DNA of 12,619 bases, taken from contig CAYGJN010000085.1 in the NCBI GenBank assembly GCA_964350135.1, positions 1-12,619 on the forward strand, given 5' to 3'. The notes under the pieces were generated by a model. It had not been told where the DNA came from. It saw only the letters and a list, made by a program, of their open reading frames with translations, and made no database searches. Position numbers and translations under genes: made by a program. Below are positions 1 to 6,453 of the stretch, piece by piece. The DNA is from CAYGJN01 sp964350135 (GTDB taxonomy: Bacteria > Bdellovibrionota > Bacteriovoracia > Bacteriovoracales > Bacteriovoracaceae). The stretch's first letter is position 1; each line of letters opens with the position of its first letter.

Positions 1-529
1 CAAGTGAGCTTATTGTTGCTCGCCATTCTTTTTCTAATTTTTCTCTTAATAATTGATAACGTTCATTCACTGCTTCAACTTTTTCAAGATGTGTCTCAAG
101 ATCTTTTTTAAGACGATTCTTTCTCGCTGAGAGTGCTTTATGTTTTTTTAAAAGAATACCTACAAGTTCACTACCCATAACAAGGTTTCGATGAAGGTCT
201 TTACTGGAAAATCTTATATATGCTCCAATGGTAATTCCAACCATCTTAGCGCATTGATTATAATCTTTTACTTTTATAAGAAGATGAGTATTTGTTTTTC
301 CCATAATAGTGGCACGGCACTTAGCAGCTTTATGAGACTCAGTCCAAAACTCTACCTCATCCTCTTTATTCAAATATCTTAAATTATCAAAATCAACTCT
401 CACTCTTATAAGCGAAGACTTCTCATTTACTCTTGAGATATGACCTGAAAACTTTGAAAGCTCATCACTAATTGCAGAATAAGTAGTTTGCCCCCATAAA
501 AGGACGCTCAGTAATAAATACTTTGTCAT
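1..529 (-). CDS. Exported coiled-coil protein of unknown function (3' end outside window)
   Basis: An uninterrupted minus-strand reading frame starts at ATG 529-527 and runs off the left edge, giving 176 residues and one extra base. Residues 1-19 look like a signal peptide (hydrophobic core LLLSVLLWG, likely cleavage after TTYSA), so the product should be periplasmic or surface-located. Residues 24-110 are strand-rich, with two cysteines (C71, C93) that could form a disulfide. From about residue 120 the protein becomes a highly charged, heptad-like helix with many Lys, Glu and Leu residues, typical of a coiled coil. I do not recognise the family. There is no Shine-Dalgarno sequence before the ATG, and a promoter-like element ends only six bases upstream, which suggests a leaderless transcript. 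It lies 71 bases downstream of the methyltransferase gene and probably has its own promoter. The C-terminal part is not visible. Confidence 0.8.
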   Translation of the reverse strand, partial: MTKYLLLSVLLWGQTTYSAISDELSKFSGHISRVNEKSSLIRVRVDFDNLRYLNKEDEVEFWTESHKAAKCRATIMGKTNTHLLIKVKDYNQCAKMVGITIGAYIRFSSKDLHRNLVMGSELVGILLKKHKALSARKNRLKKDLETHLEKVEAVNERYQLLREKLEKEWRATISSL

Positions 530-535
530 ATTACT

Positions 536-563
536 AGTATAGAAGTGATTGTAATTTGGTTAA
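536..563 (-). promoter_or_regulatory. Candidate sigma70-type promoter of the 529 gene
   Basis: On the minus strand TTAACC (563-558) and TATACT (541-536) are separated by 16 bases. They match the -35 and -10 consensus at four and five of six positions. Only six bases separate the -10 box from the ATG at 529, so transcription would begin at or next to the start codon. This is pattern matching only; AT-rich DNA gives chance matches. Confidence 0.4.
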
Positions 564-600
564 ACTGAGCAATAATTTACTGGATTTTTCTAATCAGGCT

Positions 601-1266
601 TTATTCTTTCTTTAAAATAATACTGGCGCGAAATTTATCTTCATGAAGAGGCTCTTCATATTTTAAAACCTTCATACCTGGGAAGAGCCCTAGTAGCTCT
701 CCTGGGCGAACAAGGTAGCTTCTGTTGTGGTGTTCATAACCTTTTTTCTTAAGCTGATGAGTTGTATAAGCCTCATAAATTAATATGCCTCCAGGCTTTA
801 GCATAGTAATTAACTTTTTTATTAAAGGGCGGTCCACATAATAGAAATTAATTATGGCATCAAAGGTTCCTGGTTTAAAACCATATGTTCCAACATCTCC
901 CTGAATAGTATCGATTCTTACTCCTAACTCACGAGCAAGTTGTTTCGATTTTTTAAGAGCAACAGAGGAGATATCAATACCAACAACTTTATAACCTTTT
1001 TGCGCAAGAAAAACAGCATGGCGACCTTCACCAACTCCAACATCTAAAACCTTAGACTCTCTGGGTATATGGCGATAATTTTCGGCCAAAAATTTCTCAG
1101 GAGCTTTTCCAAAAACATATTTATTTTTACTATATTTTTTATCCCAAGCAGCCGAGCCATTTTGACTTTTTTTACCACCAGATAAAAGCTCATACCTCTG
1201 TGAAGGCAGAGGTTTTCTTGCCTGAAGTGAAAAACAAATAAGTGAAAAAATTAAAAAATACTTCAT
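601..1266 (-). CDS. SAM-dependent methyltransferase (TehB/UbiE-like) with signal peptide
   Basis: The 221-residue protein has a class I methyltransferase core. Motif I is LDVGVGEGR at residues 74-82, the ribose-binding acidic residue lies in GIDIS (D98), D124 lies in QGDV, and the post-I region LKPGGILIYEAY covers about 156-167. The segment before the core (WDKKY...YVFGKAPEKFL, about 41-60) resembles the N-terminus of TehB-type and thiopurine-methyltransferase-like proteins. The substrate cannot be read from the sequence. The first 16 residues (MKYFLIFSLICFSLQA) form a clear signal peptide, and I found no alternative in-frame start that would leave a soluble cytoplasmic enzyme. This is odd, because SAM is not expected in the periplasm. 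The gene begins 25 bases after the preceding ORF on the same strand without a convincing Shine-Dalgarno, so it may be the last gene of the URC-type operon or a separate unit. Confidence 0.85.
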   Translation of the reverse strand: MKYFLIFSLICFSLQARKPLPSQRYELLSGGKKSQNGSAAWDKKYSKNKYVFGKAPEKFLAENYRHIPRESKVLDVGVGEGRHAVFLAQKGYKVVGIDISSVALKKSKQLARELGVRIDTIQGDVGTYGFKPGTFDAIINFYYVDRPLIKKLITMLKPGGILIYEAYTTHQLKKKGYEHHNRSYLVRPGELLGLFPGMKVLKYEEPLHEDKFRASIILKKE

Positions 1267-1291
1267 TTATAGGGTTTTAATAAGTTGTATC

Positions 1292-1747
1292 TCATTCGTC
1301 AAAGTTTTCTATGGATTCTAAAGAATCTGGGTCTTCTCCAAACTGAGGAGCTTCTTGAAGAATCTCCTGCTCCCTTCTAATCCCAAGAGCAGCGTCAATA
1401 TAAAGGCACAATGTATCAAAGCTTCCATCAATTTTCTTAAGCGCTCTAACCGCTGTATCCTCAATCATTTGAGGCTGGTCTTCTGTATGATTAAGATACC
1501 ATTCAAGCTCTTCAACCATTTGATAAAAATTATGAATAGAAACAAGGCAATCTTCATCTAGATAAGAAAGCTCAGGGATAGATAACCTGGAGTACTTATT
1601 TTGAAACAAAGCTTCAAAATGATCCCTCTTTCTTTTAATGGCCAATATTGTAAGTGATTCTAGTAACCTAGTTTTTAATCTTCCATAAAGATCAGTCGCA
1701 TCGAGTTTCAAGAGCAATGTTGTGGATTTTTCAGTTTGCTTATTCAT
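1292..1747 (-). CDS. Small acidic helical protein, unknown function
   Basis: I place the start at ATG 1747, which overlaps the TAA of the upstream gene by one base (TAATG), a classic translational-coupling arrangement. An alternative ATG at 1786 would add 13 residues inside the upstream gene but has no ribosome binding site. The 151-residue product has no signal peptide or membrane segment. It is predicted largely helical (residues about 10-125) with a very acidic C-terminal tail of about 25 residues rich in Glu and Asp. I do not recognise a family. Its tight linkage to the preceding small ORF suggests that the two proteins work together, and both lie directly downstream of the pyrimidine genes. 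It could be an adaptor or regulator, but nothing in the sequence proves this. Confidence 0.72.
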   Translation of the reverse strand: MNKQTEKSTTLLLKLDATDLYGRLKTRLLESLTILAIKRKRDHFEALFQNKYSRLSIPELSYLDEDCLVSIHNFYQMVEELEWYLNHTEDQPQMIEDTAVRALKKIDGSFDTLCLYIDAALGIRREQEILQEAPQFGEDPDSLESIENFDE

Positions 1748-2190
1748 TAAGCTGCTGGGAGTTTTGCTCTTCTTCCACCTGGCCATTTTTGTACTTTTTG
1801 ATGACTATCAAAAAATTCATTGGCCACATGAAGACTAAAGGCTGCCATACTAAAAGGAAGTTTATAGAAATAATAATTTTTCTTATCTCTAAGCTCCACT
1901 AGGTCCCTAGTCATTTGAAAAGAAGATATATGATGAATATGAAAAAAATTATTTCTAAGGGCGAAACCTAAAAAGCCATGATTCTGTCTCTCAAAAGCTT
2001 CTTTTGCTTCAAAGCTTGATTCGCTAACAATAACATGAATTTTCTCATTTCCAGCAAACTCTTTAAGATCATTAAAATTAACTGGAATCAGAAATATATC
2101 TTGATAAGTAAAATATTCAGCAAGTCGCTCATACCACTTGGGCCGAGCTGTTTCTAAATGTAAATAATAGATTTTATTTTGCCTACTCAT
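1747..2190 (-). CDS. Small protein with receiver-like pattern, unknown function
   Basis: I prefer ATG 2190, giving 147 residues. A longer form from TTG 2247 would overlap the end of the uridine kinase gene by 25 bases. There is no strong Shine-Dalgarno at either start. The order of elements resembles a degenerate response-regulator receiver domain: an early strand (KIYYLHLE), a strand ending in Ser/Glu (HVIVSES) where a phospho-acceptor Asp would sit, a further segment with Ser-Ser, and a late KLPFS motif followed by a helix (MAAFSLHVANEFF). The phosphorylatable Asp is not evident, so it would be a pseudo-receiver if the likeness is real. The C-terminus is basic and Gly-rich. It sits 32 bases after the uridine kinase gene and its stop overlaps the next start. 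Function is unassigned. Confidence 0.7.
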   Translation of the reverse strand: MSRQNKIYYLHLETARPKWYERLAEYFTYQDIFLIPVNFNDLKEFAGNEKIHVIVSESSFEAKEAFERQNHGFLGFALRNNFFHIHHISSFQMTRDLVELRDKKNYYFYKLPFSMAAFSLHVANEFFDSHQKVQKWPGGRRAKLPAA

Positions 2191-2222
2191 ATAAGGCTTA
2201 TCGAAACTTAATGCTACTTGGT

Positions 2223-2846
2223 TTACAAGGAGAGCTTCTCTCGGCAAAAACTCACTAATTTCTGAGTAGAATTCTCAAGAACAGAAAGCTCTCCATCATT
2301 TATAAGCACTAGATCTGCTTCTCTTTGATGAGGTTCTACAAATTTGTTATGCATGGGAGCAACTTGACCAAAAAATTGATCTCTTACCCCTTGTTCTGTT
2401 CTTCCTCTAGTCTCAACATCTCTTTTTAGTCTTCTTTGAAAGCGATGCTCCTCAGTTGCACTAACAAAGACTTTATAATCAAGACAGTCTTGAATGGCGG
2501 GCTGGGAAAAAATCAAAATTCCATCTAAAAAAATTATGGGCCTAATTTCGAAACGAGTCGTCTCTTTTGCTCTTGTATGTGTAGCGAAATCATAAAAAGG
2601 CATCTCAATATTTTCGCCGTTCTTTATGGCCTTAAGATGCTTTTCCATAAGTTTGAAATCAATTGAGCTTGGATGATCAAAATTAACAGCGCCACCATCT
2701 CTATCAAATTTATGACTTTGATCTTTGTAATAAGAGTCCTGATAAAGAATTGCGCAATTATCTTTTAATGAATGTCGTACAATCTGAGCAACAGTTGTTT
2801 TTCCAGAACCAGATCCACCTGCAATACCGATAATAAATGGTGTCAT
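2223..2846 (-). CDS. udk: Uridine kinase (Udk-like)
   Basis: The 207-residue protein is close to the length of bacterial uridine/cytidine kinase, which phosphorylates uridine or cytidine to UMP or CMP in the cytoplasm. Visible motifs are the P-loop GIAGGSGSGKTT (7-18), the substrate-site QDSYYKD region, NFDHPSS with the following Asp, PFYDFATHTR, the Walker B-like IIFLDGILIF (usual family form has Glu where this has Asp) and the arginine-rich lid RRLKRDVETRGRT. The segment RDQFFGQVAPMHNKFVEP matches the family's C-terminal signature. The ATG follows the stop of the phosphoribosyltransferase gene with no bases between (TAGATG), so translation is almost certainly coupled. Phosphoribulokinase-like relatives are the main alternative, but the motifs fit uridine kinase better. 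Its presence in this operon implies that UMP is made from uridine as well as from uracil. Confidence 0.92.
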   Translation of the reverse strand: MTPFIIGIAGGSGSGKTTVAQIVRHSLKDNCAILYQDSYYKDQSHKFDRDGGAVNFDHPSSIDFKLMEKHLKAIKNGENIEMPFYDFATHTRAKETTRFEIRPIIFLDGILIFSQPAIQDCLDYKVFVSATEEHRFQRRLKRDVETRGRTEQGVRDQFFGQVAPMHNKFVEPHQREADLVLINDGELSVLENSTQKLVSFCREKLSL

Positions 2847-3473
2847 CTATTTTGTCCCAAAAAGCCTATTCCCTGCATCTCCCATTCCTGGAACAAGGTA
2901 TCCATCTTTAGTCGTCTCCTTTTCAATTGATACGCATACGATTTCAAGATTAGGATGATACTTATGGATTCTCTCTATTGCGTGCTCACTTATAAGAATA
3001 GTGGCCAGCTGAATTCTTCCCACTCCATATTGAATAAGTCTTTCAACACTGGCAATAACAGTGCTTCCTGTAGCCACAAGAGGGTCAAGAAGAATAACTC
3101 TCGAGTTTTCTGAATTTTCCGGAAGTTTAAAATAATACTCAACTGTGTTATCAATAAATTTATCTCTATAAATCCCTATATGTCCTGCTCTTGCAAACGG
3201 AAGAATATCCATAAAAGCATCAAGCATGCCGTTTCCTGCCCTCATAATGGCAGAGACAATAAGATCTTCTCCAATATTTTTTACTTTTGCTTTTGTTATA
3301 GGTGTTTCAATTTCAACATCCGTAAGTTTTAAATCATGAGTACATTCATAAGCAAGAAGTATGCTCAGCTCATGCATTGTTCTTCTAAAATCACTTGTTG
3401 TCGTATCCTTATTTCTAAGTCTAGCTAATTTTTCACTCATAACAGGATGTTCAATAACTTTTGTATTCTTCAT
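2847..3473 (-). CDS. upp: Uracil phosphoribosyltransferase
   Basis: The 208-residue protein has the usual length for this enzyme, which joins uracil and PRPP to form UMP and pyrophosphate. The PRPP-binding loop is DPLVATGST at 130-138. The C-terminal uracil-binding signature is PGMGDAGNRLFGT at about 195-207, and the N-terminal IEHP.....LARLRNKDT...FR and the central IMRAGNGML segments are also typical. The start is supported by AGGA about seven bases upstream, overlapping the stop of the DUF1688 gene, which ends eight bases before this ATG. In fungi and some bacteria a paralogue of this enzyme (urg2) accompanies the URC1 and URC4 genes. Here it stands between URC4 and uridine kinase, so it probably serves catabolism or a shared salvage/catabolic entry through UMP. 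Whether the genome has a second upp cannot be seen. Confidence 0.93.
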   Translation of the reverse strand: MKNTKVIEHPVMSEKLARLRNKDTTTSDFRRTMHELSILLAYECTHDLKLTDVEIETPITKAKVKNIGEDLIVSAIMRAGNGMLDAFMDILPFARAGHIGIYRDKFIDNTVEYYFKLPENSENSRVILLDPLVATGSTVIASVERLIQYGVGRIQLATILISEHAIERIHKYHPNLEIVCVSIEKETTKDGYLVPGMGDAGNRLFGTK

Positions 3474-3481
3474 AAATATTC

Positions 3482-4636
3482 CTAAAAAACAGTTCCATCA
3501 CTTAAAAGTTTAAGCGGAGGCCCCATATCTTCACGTTTTTCTTTTGCTAATTTTCTTCCTGCCCACCAAGTTCCACCTTCTAAAACTTTTGCAAGAGGAA
3601 ACTCACTTGAGTTTTTATTCAATTTATCTCTTACAAGATCTGCAATTTTATCTAGATAAACAATTGTTAAGGCCCGCCACTCTAAAATAAGCTCACTTGA
3701 TGGATGATGTTCAATATTTTCTAAAGCTTTATCTTTAAGACTGATAAGACCACTATCAAGTATAAGGCCACCATTTCTATATTCAGCTAGTCCAGTAAGC
3801 TCATCAACTCCTTCAATAGTCCCAAAGACTTTTTCTAAAGGATGAATAAGTGAGTAAGTTAGCCATTGAGAGAGTTTATGAAAAACAAGTTTGTTTTCAT
3901 AATCATCACCGCCAAGATCATAACTCCAAATATCGCCTAAGTTAGTACCTTCAAACTCCAAGCGACCTGGCCAAATGTCTCCCATATTAAAAAGAACAAA
4001 GTTTAGGATATCCCTAGCCTTTAATTTCTCGCCATGCTTTTCTAATAATAGATCAACCATCTCACCAGGGCGGTTCTTAAAAACTTTTCCCAGCTGATTA
4101 ATCAACTGAGTTCTACCCTTAACTCCAAAAAGAGGATTTGATTCACTTACCTGAAAAGCTTTTTTTAAATCGGCTTCTTTGAAGTTTAAAAGCTTTTCTT
4201 GAGAAGCCTTGCCTTCAAAATATCCAAAGAAAAGATCCAAACTTGCAATTGCAAGCCCCTCAGAGCGTTTTAAGACTTCTCCGTTAGATGCTTTATAAGA
4301 CCATTGCATTCCTGCTCCGGCATCTAGTAAAACACTTATAATAACAAGATCTATTAAAGTTCTTGCTTGTTCTTTTTTATCAAAGCTTTCAATCTTTTTT
4401 TCAATTGCATGATTATAATTAATTTGAGCTGTCTTAAAATGATTCCAACGACAATGAAAAGGAATATTGAGATCAGGGTAATTTTCTTTAATCACAGAAA
4501 GCACAAGCTCTGCAACAGATTCAAGTTTTTCTTCATGAAGATCAAAATGAGTCTTTCCGGACTTTGAAAGATTATAAAGTTTGGTCGAACGTTCACGAAT
4601 ACACTCTGGAGAAAAAAGATAGTTCAGCTTACTCAT
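3482..4636 (-). CDS. urc4: URC4/Urg3 family protein (DUF1688), uracil catabolism
   Basis: The 384-residue protein is recognised as DUF1688, the URC4/urg3 family, from a series of conserved blocks: IPFHCRWNHF (about 58-67), LLDAGAGMQWSY, GLAIASLDLFFGYF, RPGEMVDLL, GDIWPGRLE with NLGDIWSYD, HKLSQWLTYSLIHPL, GLAEYRNGGLILDSG, and a C-terminal EGGTWWAGRKLAKEKR...GPPL...SDGTVF. In yeast, URC4 is required for growth on uracil as nitrogen source through the URC pathway; its exact reaction is not established to my knowledge. The protein is cytoplasmic, with no signal peptide. Its ATG overlaps the end of the upstream URC1-like gene by eight bases (ATGAGTAA), and it is followed after eight bases by the uracil phosphoribosyltransferase, so all three are almost certainly co-translated. 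Length and motif content suggest an intact gene. Confidence 0.92.
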   Translation of the reverse strand: MSKLNYLFSPECIRERSTKLYNLSKSGKTHFDLHEEKLESVAELVLSVIKENYPDLNIPFHCRWNHFKTAQINYNHAIEKKIESFDKKEQARTLIDLVIISVLLDAGAGMQWSYKASNGEVLKRSEGLAIASLDLFFGYFEGKASQEKLLNFKEADLKKAFQVSESNPLFGVKGRTQLINQLGKVFKNRPGEMVDLLLEKHGEKLKARDILNFVLFNMGDIWPGRLEFEGTNLGDIWSYDLGGDDYENKLVFHKLSQWLTYSLIHPLEKVFGTIEGVDELTGLAEYRNGGLILDSGLISLKDKALENIEHHPSSELILEWRALTIVYLDKIADLVRDKLNKNSSEFPLAKVLEGGTWWAGRKLAKEKREDMGPPLKLLSDGTVF

Positions 4637-5882
4637 CTAATTTTCGTCCCTGGACATCTTGTAGTTCATCTTCTGTTTTAATACTGCCGTCTGTAAAGTA
4701 CCCTGCGGCTTTTTTTGCTTCCATTTCAACTTTTGCATCATCTGGAATTAACTCTTCTGGAATTGAAATTCTATTAATAACCTTAATCCCTGAATTTGTG
4801 ATTGCGTTGTATTTCATATCACTCATAGAATGCAAGTGATCGATTTTTTTTATCCCAAACCAATTTAAAACATCTGGCATAAGCTCTTGAAAGCGAGCAT
4901 CTTGCACACCAGCTACACATTCAGTTCTGTGAAAATAAGTAGCAGCGCTATCCCCACCCTCTTGTCTTTTCCTAGCGTTGTAAACTAAAAACTTAGTAAC
5001 CTCTCCAAGAGCACGCCCTTCTTTTCTAAAATAAACAACAATACCAACACCGCCTCTTTGAGCAGTCCTAACAGCATCTTCAATTCCATAAGTTAAATAA
5101 GGTCTGCATGTACAAATATCTGATCCAAAAACATCTGAACCATTGCATTCATCATGAACTCTACAAGTTAGCTCAACCGATTCATCTGAAAGTTTATTTA
5201 CATCACCAAATATATAAGCAGTACTTGAACCAATTGGAGGTAATAAAACTTTAAGGTCAGGTCTGGTAACAAGTTCAGGAAACATCCCTCCAGTTTCTTG
5301 GAAAAGAAGTTTTCGAAGCTTGCCCTCTTCCACACCAAATCTTTTTGCGATTCCAGGTAAGTACCAAACAGGCTCAATAGCAAATTTTGTAACGGCAATC
5401 TCTTTTGCATTTTTTAAAATCTTTCCATCAACTTTAAGTCGACCTAATTTAACCGCTTCAATAATCTCAGGAATATTTAATCGAGACTGCGTCACCGCAA
5501 TAGTTGGCTGAATATTATAGCCCTTTTTAAGTTCTTCTTTAAAAACGTTTTGGACACTGGCCCCAAACGGATCAATGGAAACAATTCTTTCGGGATCAAA
5601 CCAAGAAGGCTGAGGTTCAATCTTAGCAGGAGGCTCTGTATTAGTAAGATCAGGTCTATGATCCTTTGGAAAATGCCCAGAAGCGATTGAGAGAGCTCTA
5701 TAAACTGTATACGAACCACTATGAGTTCCAATTGCATTTCTATGAGAACGATTTGTAATGGTCGCAACAATAGGTCCACGTTTTTTAGGATCTTGCTCTC
5801 CCCAGTTGACTTGAGGGGCGTCCTTATAAATTGAACTCTTATGTGATGTTAAAACAACATGGGAAGGAAGTTTGTCTTCCAT
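4629..5882 (-). CDS. urc1: GTP cyclohydrolase II homologue of the URC1/Urg1 type
   Basis: The 417-residue protein is about twice as long as a stand-alone RibA. Roughly the first 210 residues belong to the URC1-type extension, and the GTP cyclohydrolase II-like domain covers about 235-375. The zinc-binding cysteines are kept (C246 in HDEC, C257 and C259 in CTC). The catalytic surroundings differ from RibA: the RxEGRGIGL motif reads RKEGRALGE (286-294), and the region equivalent to the TNNP motif reads SMSDMK. This fits the URC1/urg1 family, required for uracil breakdown in fungi, better than riboflavin synthesis. The reaction it performs is not securely known; ring opening of a uracil nucleotide or nucleoside has been the working idea. 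The ATG is preceded by GGAG six bases upstream. It is the first gene of the cluster, overlaps urc4 by eight bases, and no other riboflavin gene is nearby. Confidence 0.9.
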   Translation of the reverse strand: MEDKLPSHVVLTSHKSSIYKDAPQVNWGEQDPKKRGPIVATITNRSHRNAIGTHSGSYTVYRALSIASGHFPKDHRPDLTNTEPPAKIEPQPSWFDPERIVSIDPFGASVQNVFKEELKKGYNIQPTIAVTQSRLNIPEIIEAVKLGRLKVDGKILKNAKEIAVTKFAIEPVWYLPGIAKRFGVEEGKLRKLLFQETGGMFPELVTRPDLKVLLPPIGSSTAYIFGDVNKLSDESVELTCRVHDECNGSDVFGSDICTCRPYLTYGIEDAVRTAQRGGVGIVVYFRKEGRALGEVTKFLVYNARKRQEGGDSAATYFHRTECVAGVQDARFQELMPDVLNWFGIKKIDHLHSMSDMKYNAITNSGIKVINRISIPEELIPDDAKVEMEAKKAAGYFTDGSIKTEDELQDVQGRKLDE

Positions 5883-5942
5883 AGGTATCTCCGTGAATTT
5901 TAAGTAAAGAAAGATATTAATAGAGCTAGGCTAGAGAGCGAA

Positions 5943-5964
5943 GGGGCGCTTGGTCAAACGCCCC
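5943..5964 (-). terminator. Strong hairpin between the 6382 gene and the URC operon
   Basis: On the minus strand a nine-pair stem (5964-5956 with 5951-5943, six of the pairs GC-type, one G-U) closes a GACC tetraloop. On the plus strand the same stem has a C-A mismatch, which favours a function in minus-strand RNA. It starts 10 bases after the stop of the 6382 gene. The bases downstream (TTCGCTCTCT) are only moderately T-rich, so it may be an imperfect intrinsic terminator, a 3' stabilising structure, or part of the URC operon leader. Confidence 0.5.
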
Positions 5965-5974
5965 CAAAAAAGAA

Positions 5975-6382
5975 CTATTTATTAAATCTAACGTTTGAAC
6001 AAGATCTTATTGAACCATCTTTGTCTCTAAAAGTTAGAGAGTCTGGTCCGTGGTACTCTTGAGAGTGAATCATTGTAAGACTTAGAGCAACATACTCTTC
6101 ATAATTAAGTTGCTTAAGGCCGTTTAAATGGTCTTTATCAAAATTGAGTGTTTGTGACTCAAAAGAGAAGCTACTTGGATGGCGAATTTCAAAGTGATAA
6201 CCAGCATGACTAACATAAACTCTCTCATTAAGAGGGCCTTTTACACCATCATCATATGTCAGTCCATAAACCTTAAGTTCACATGCTTCATTGGAGTCGG
6301 TATAAACACCTGAATAGGTTCCAAGGTCAAGACCTGCAAAAGCGCTAGATACAATAAATACTAAAACTAAAAGCAATTTCAT
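5975..6382 (-). CDS. Small periplasmic protein, unknown function
   Basis: I place the start at ATG 6382 (135 residues), because AGGAGAG lies immediately upstream and the resulting N-terminus is a textbook signal peptide (MKLLLVLVFIVSSAFA, cleavage before GLDLG). A longer form from 6430 would put 16 unlikely residues before it. The mature protein of about 119 residues is predicted mostly beta, with two cysteines (C34 and C128) near its ends that could form a disulfide, and many Tyr, His and Asp residues. I do not recognise a family. It lies 71 bases after the App1-like phosphatase gene, so it could be expressed with the upstream exported-protein genes or from its own promoter; I see no clear promoter. 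A stable hairpin follows its stop codon. Confidence 0.8.
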   Translation of the reverse strand: MKLLLVLVFIVSSAFAGLDLGTYSGVYTDSNEACELKVYGLTYDDGVKGPLNERVYVSHAGYHFEIRHPSSFSFESQTLNFDKDHLNGLKQLNYEEYVALSLTMIHSQEYHGPDSLTFRDKDGSIRSCSNVRFNK

Positions 6383-6453
6383 AAACTCTCCTATGCTAGT
6401 TATGCAAAGAGAATAAGTAAGCATCGTCATTTATGAAATACGCAATGAGTTGG

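Noticed and set aside
191..382. Plus-strand open frame inside the first 530 bases
   Set aside because: It is antisense to the minus-strand exported protein gene, which has a signal peptide, a promoter and an open frame to the window edge; the plus-strand translation shows no family or start signals.
2191..2247. TTG start at 2247 for the receiver-like ORF
   Set aside because: It would overlap the uridine kinase gene and uses a rare start without a ribosome binding site; the ATG at 2190 gives a sensible N-terminus.
4629..5882. Riboflavin biosynthesis gene ribA
   Set aside because: The long N-terminal extension, altered catalytic motifs and DUF1688/UPRT neighbours fit URC1; no other rib gene is adjacent.
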